A DNA stretch of 64,000 nt, from NCBI GenBank assembly GCA_938074565.1, contig CALJEQ010000013.1, positions 1-64,000 of the forward strand, given 5' to 3'. Position 1 is the stretch's first letter. Every line of letters starts with the position of its first letter. The stretch is from an uncultured Alkaliphilus sp. Lineage in GTDB: Bacteria > Bacillota > Clostridia > Peptostreptococcales > Natronincolaceae. The notes below the pieces were generated by a model, which made no database searches, had not been told where the DNA came from, and saw nothing but the letters and a program-made list of their open reading frames with translations. Positions 60,578-64,000 of this stretch are shown here, piece by piece. The translations under genes and the position numbers were made by a program.

Positions 60578-61450
60578 ATGGAAAATTCAACTGTTCAACC
60601 AATTGGTGTATTTGATTCTGGTGTCGGTGGAATTAGCGTGTTGGCTGATTTAATTCAGCTTCTACCCAATGAAAAATATATCTATTTTGGTGATTCTAAA
60701 AATGCCCCTTATGGAATAAAAAGCACAGAAGAAGTAAAAGAAAGATCAATTGAAGTAGCAGATTTTCTAGTGAAGAAAGGTAGCAAGCTTTTAGTTGTGG
60801 CTTGTAATACTGCCACTAGTGTAGCGGTAAATGAATTAAGAGAACGTTTTAATATTCCAGTTATCGGTATGGAACCAGCCCTTAAACCTGCTGTTGAGCT
60901 AACTAAAGAAGGCAGTATTGTGGTGATGGCAACACCTGTAACACTGAAGGAAAAGAAGTTCCATCATCTTATAGAGCAATTTCAAGACTATAGGCATGTT
61001 ATTAAGCTACCTTGTCCAGGATTAGTAGAAATTATTGAATCTAAGGGGACAACGGCAGTGGAATTGGAAACTTATTTAATAGAGCGTTTTTCATCCATAA
61101 ACATAGAAACGGTTAAATCAATTGTTTTGGGTTGTACCCATTATGTCTTTATTCAAGCTGCAATTAAGTCGGTTGTGGGTGAAGGTATACAGTTTGTAGA
61201 TGGTAATTATGGTACTGCTAAACATGTTGAAAGAATCCTTCAACAGGAAAACTTATTAAACAAGCATAATTATAAAAGAGATGCAACAGAAGTGAAAATT
61301 TATAATACCAGTTCTTCTGATAAAATTCAGCAGTTAAGTAAAGAATTACTTTTGAAACGATTATCATTATTGGGATTTAAGGGGAATTTAATATTTTGTC
61401 CAGAAGCGGAGTTAGCCTTTAAACAACAATCCCAAATACAAATGATTTAG
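60578..61450 (+). CDS. murI: Glutamate racemase
   Basis: 290 residues; ATG 60578 is favoured over 60566 because the ribosome site gga(atg)gtgg lies around the latter. Signatures: IGVFDSGVGGISVLADL, YFGDSKNAPYG, LVVACNTATSVA with the first catalytic Cys, and IVLGCTHYVF with the second Cys-Thr-His. It makes D-glutamate for peptidoglycan. The length is slightly above the usual 265-270 through the C-terminal tail. Confidence 0.95.
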   Translation: MENSTVQPIGVFDSGVGGISVLADLIQLLPNEKYIYFGDSKNAPYGIKSTEEVKERSIEVADFLVKKGSKLLVVACNTATSVAVNELRERFNIPVIGMEPALKPAVELTKEGSIVVMATPVTLKEKKFHHLIEQFQDYRHVIKLPCPGLVEIIESKGTTAVELETYLIERFSSINIETVKSIVLGCTHYVFIQAAIKSVVGEGIQFVDGNYGTAKHVERILQQENLLNKHNYKRDATEVKIYNTSSSDKIQQLSKELLLKRLSLLGFKGNLIFCPEAELAFKQQSQIQMI

Positions 61451-61491
61451 TGATAGTTAATGCTGATTAAGTAGAGGGAGATGAATACTAA

Positions 61492-62421
61492 GTGAAAGAA
61501 GAACTAAAGCATTATAGAACCGTAGCATTGATGATCCTTTCCACTATCTTTTGGGCAGGGGCATTTATTGGTGGCAAATTGGCTGTTGTAGAATTTCCTC
61601 CCTTTGGGTTGACGTTTTTGAGATTCTTTTTTGCATCCATTATGATTTTTTCAGTAATGGTTAAATATGAAAAGAAAAACTGGCGCCTTAAAAAAGAAGA
61701 TTATCCAATTATGATTTTTCTAGGTCTGGTGGGAATGGTGGGGTATCATATTTTGTTTTTCATTTCACTAAAATATACTACAGCTATTAATGCCTCCATG
61801 ATTGCCGCAACTAATCCTCTTTTAACAACAATACTTGCTGTCTTCTTTCTAAAAGAAAAACTTGGTGCTAGAAAAATAAGTGGTATTATTATTGCACTTA
61901 TAGGGGTTATCATAACCATATCTAGAGGCGACCTATCTATATTAATGAATTTTACTTTTAATAAGGGTGATCTATTAATGGTTGTAGCAGTTAGTTGTTG
62001 GGCAATTTATTCTATTGTCAGCCGTAAAGTTATGGTGAAATATTCACCATTGATATTAACCACCTATAGTTTTGTCCTTTGTACCCTATTTACTTTACCT
62101 TTCGCCATTTTGGAAAACCCTAACAGTTATCTAAAAAATACTACTTTATCAGGTTGGGGAGGAATATTATATATGGCTATTTTTCCTTCTACAATAGGTT
62201 ACTTGGTTCAACAAACTGCTATAAAAGAGCTAGGGCCTAGTAAAACAGCAATATTCATTAATTTAGTTCCTGTATTTTCCATGATATTATCAGTAGTAAT
62301 ATTAAAGGAAAGTATTACCATGATAACAATACTAAGTGTTATATTTATTGTTATAGGTGTGTATCTAACAACAAAAAACAAAGCAAATACAAAACAAACT
62401 GTAAAAGTAAAATCGGTGTAA
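61492..62421 (+). CDS. EamA/DMT-family transporter
   Basis: 309 residues with ten hydrophobic helices in two EamA repeats (FWAGAFIGGKLAVVEFPPFG near residue 20; the second starts DLLMVVAVSCWAIYSIVSRK). Members export or import amino acids, nucleosides or other metabolites; the substrate is not predictable. GTG start at 61492; the upstream agagggag is rather distant (about 12 nt). It follows murI by 41 bp and may be co-transcribed. Confidence 0.88.
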   Translation: MKEELKHYRTVALMILSTIFWAGAFIGGKLAVVEFPPFGLTFLRFFFASIMIFSVMVKYEKKNWRLKKEDYPIMIFLGLVGMVGYHILFFISLKYTTAINASMIAATNPLLTTILAVFFLKEKLGARKISGIIIALIGVIITISRGDLSILMNFTFNKGDLLMVVAVSCWAIYSIVSRKVMVKYSPLILTTYSFVLCTLFTLPFAILENPNSYLKNTTLSGWGGILYMAIFPSTIGYLVQQTAIKELGPSKTAIFINLVPVFSMILSVVILKESITMITILSVIFIVIGVYLTTKNKANTKQTVKVKSV

Positions 62422-62436
62422 ACCGATTTTTATTTT
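62409..62436 (+). terminator. Terminator overlapping the transporter stop
   Basis: AAAATCGGT (62409-62417) pairs with ACCGATTTT (62422-62430), then T-rich. The 5' arm is inside the last codons. Confidence 0.85.
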
Positions 62437-62487
62437 AATTATTAGAGAAAACTATGGACAAAGCTTAATAGAAAGTAGGTGAAAATA

Positions 62488-64000
62488 ATGATTATTGTTG
62501 AAATGATGTTAGCTTTAATAAATAAATTAGGTATTATTATAATTTTAGCAGTGATTATTTCTAAAATAGGTATTTTTAGAAAGTTAATTACTAAAAAAGA
62601 TGTAGCTTTAATAGATCAAGTTTTATTAGCTATCGTTTTTGGTTTAATAGGAATTATGGGAACCTACTCTAGTGTACCTATTTATGGAGCATTGGCAAAT
62701 ACGAGGATTGTGGGTGTAATGGTGGGAGCACTACTAGGAGGTCCTGTTGTTGGTGTATTGGCAGGCGTAATTGCAGGTGGACATCGATACCTAATTGATA
62801 TTGGTGGTTTTACTGCTGTGGCGTGTGCTATATCAACAATAGTAGAGGGTTTAATTGGAGGTTTTGGATATTACTATATTAAAAATAAAAAAGGAAAATG
62901 GCAATATGCATTTTTTATAGGTGTATTTGCAGAAATAATTCAAATGAGTATTATTTTATTAATTGCCAGACCCCTTTATGATGCATGGAATCTTGTAAAA
63001 ATTATTTTGTTTCCAATGGTTTTTGTAAACTCTTTAGGGATTGCTATATTTATTGGTATTATAGAGAATATTTATACAGAATATGAGAGGATAGCTGCTG
63101 GACAAGCCGAGAAAGCATTGAAAATTGCTAATTTAACATTACCCTATTTTAGAAAGGGCATTAACTATGAGGTTGCAAAAAAAGTTGTCGAAATAATATA
63201 TGTATCTGTAGATGTGGCAGCTGTGGCGATTACAGATACTAATGTAATTTTAGCCCATAAAGGAATTGGTGAAGATCATCATATTTCCGGGGAAATTGTC
63301 CAAACACAAGTGACTAGAAAAGTCATTAAAACAGGTCAATATAGTATTATTGACAAAAAAAAGGATATACAGTGTAATCATAATGATTGTAGATTGAAGT
63401 CAGCCATAGTAGTACCCCTTAAAGAAGGAGATAAAGTGGTGGGAACCTTAAAAATATATAAAAAAGAAGAAAATAGCATTACTACGGTTGACCTGGAGCT
63501 GGGTCTTGGGTTAGCTCAACTATTTTCAACACAAATAGAGTTAAGTCGAGTAGATTATCAAAAAAAGCTTTTAATTGAATCGGAGTTAAAAACATTACAG
63601 GCTCAAATTAATCCACATTTTTTATTCAATGCCATAAATACTATTGTCTCTTTTATGCAGTTTGATCCAAATAAGGCTAAAAACCTGTTAATATCATTGG
63701 CAGATTTGTTTAGAAAAAGTCTAAAAAACAATCAAGACTTGGTTGATTTAGAAACGGAATTACAGCATATTGAATCTTATTTAGAGATAGAAAAAGCAAG
63801 GTTTGGGGATAAGCTACAAGTAAGTTACGAATTAAATAATTCTATTAGTTGTAAACTACCACCTCTAATTCTACAACCGATTGTAGAAAATGCTGTTATT
63901 CATGGTATTTTACCAAAAAAAAATGGTGGTACAATTACTATTAGGTCCAGTAAGGATTCCGAAGACCTACTATTAGAGGTTATTGATGATGGGGTAGGGA
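62488..64000 (+). CDS. LytS-type sensor histidine kinase, 3' end cut by the window
   Basis: ATG 62488 behind aggtg; open to the window edge (504 codons seen). Residues 1-190 are the 5TM-5TMR_LYT membrane domain (GALLGGPVVGVLAGVIAGGHRY). A GAF domain follows (about 215-340; SAIVVPLKEGDKVVGTLKIY). The His_kinase domain carries LQAQINPHFLFNAINTI with the phosphorylated His, and QPIVENAVIHGI is the N box of the ATPase. The kinase would sense envelope or metabolite signals, and a LytR-type regulator gene should follow outside the window. Confidence 0.9.
   Translation, partial: MIIVEMMLALINKLGIIIILAVIISKIGIFRKLITKKDVALIDQVLLAIVFGLIGIMGTYSSVPIYGALANTRIVGVMVGALLGGPVVGVLAGVIAGGHRYLIDIGGFTAVACAISTIVEGLIGGFGYYYIKNKKGKWQYAFFIGVFAEIIQMSIILLIARPLYDAWNLVKIILFPMVFVNSLGIAIFIGIIENIYTEYERIAAGQAEKALKIANLTLPYFRKGINYEVAKKVVEIIYVSVDVAAVAITDTNVILAHKGIGEDHHISGEIVQTQVTRKVIKTGQYSIIDKKKDIQCNHNDCRLKSAIVVPLKEGDKVVGTLKIYKKEENSITTVDLELGLGLAQLFSTQIELSRVDYQKKLLIESELKTLQAQINPHFLFNAINTIVSFMQFDPNKAKNLLISLADLFRKSLKNNQDLVDLETELQHIESYLEIEKARFGDKLQVSYELNNSISCKLPPLILQPIVENAVIHGILPKKNGGTITIRSSKDSEDLLLEVIDDGVG

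Overview
The window is AT-rich, densely coded DNA from a spore-forming, low-GC anaerobe of the Clostridia. Three gene groups support this: spore genes (alpha/beta small acid-soluble spore protein, sleB-ypeB), a complete lysine-fermentation operon, and radical-SAM, B12 and activase enzymes together with hemerythrin and ferritin. An Alkaliphilus/Natronincola-like or Peptostreptococcaceae-like host is my inference; no rRNA, tRNA or CRISPR is present to place it.

Layout. 1-3000 is an accessory stretch: an IS21-family end inserted into a decayed IS1182-type transposase, then an autoregulated toxin-antitoxin pair (MqsR-like toxin, Panacea-domain antitoxin). 3000-8800 holds single small enzymes (two P-loop kinases, a nucleotidyltransferase behind a long self-complementary leader, a methyltransferase), then an OhrR-type regulator with a thiol peroxidase sharing an operator sequence. 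8900-11000 is an ECF sigma/anti-sigma pair with its own ECF promoter. 11400-15700 encodes exported proteins, including a 63-residue peptide behind a textbook sigma-54 promoter. 15800-26200 is mostly housekeeping and envelope genes (glutaredoxin, cold-shock protein, L,D-transpeptidase, DEAD-box helicase, ferritin, pyroglutamyl peptidase, CapA-like lipoprotein).

The centre of the window (26475-37650) is a sigma-A promoter, a lysine riboswitch, and the operon kat-kce-atoD-atoA-kdd-kamA-kamB-kamC-kamD-kamE. Together these encode the path lysine -> beta-lysine -> 3,5-diaminohexanoate -> 3-keto-5-aminohexanoate -> 3-aminobutyryl-CoA plus acetoacetate, and on to acetoacetyl-CoA. A class III aminotransferase (Kat type) stands where the usual deaminase Kal would be. 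The riboswitch is wired as an apparent ON switch: the 3' strand of its P1 helix is also the 5' arm of the terminator. Next comes an oligopeptide-type ABC importer (37904-43216) with no binding-protein gene, whose first permease carries a degenerate M28-peptidase-like external domain. A secreted PPC/RNase A-like toxin with a probable immunity gene follows.

44800-64000 carries a three-gene ATP-dependent activase/dehydratase-like system, hemerythrin, a DUF1385 protein, spore protein, rodA, mgtE, sleB-ypeB, a His-rich ferredoxin, pgi, murI, an EamA transporter and the start of a LytS-type sensor kinase cut by the window edge. mgtE is preceded by a 31-codon Asp/Pro-rich leader peptide and two mutually exclusive hairpins, a likely magnesium-sensing device. 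The strongest candidates for undescribed biology are this mgtE leader, the ON-type lysine riboswitch, the permease/pseudo-peptidase fusion, the sigma-54-driven peptide and the secreted RNase with its immunity gene.
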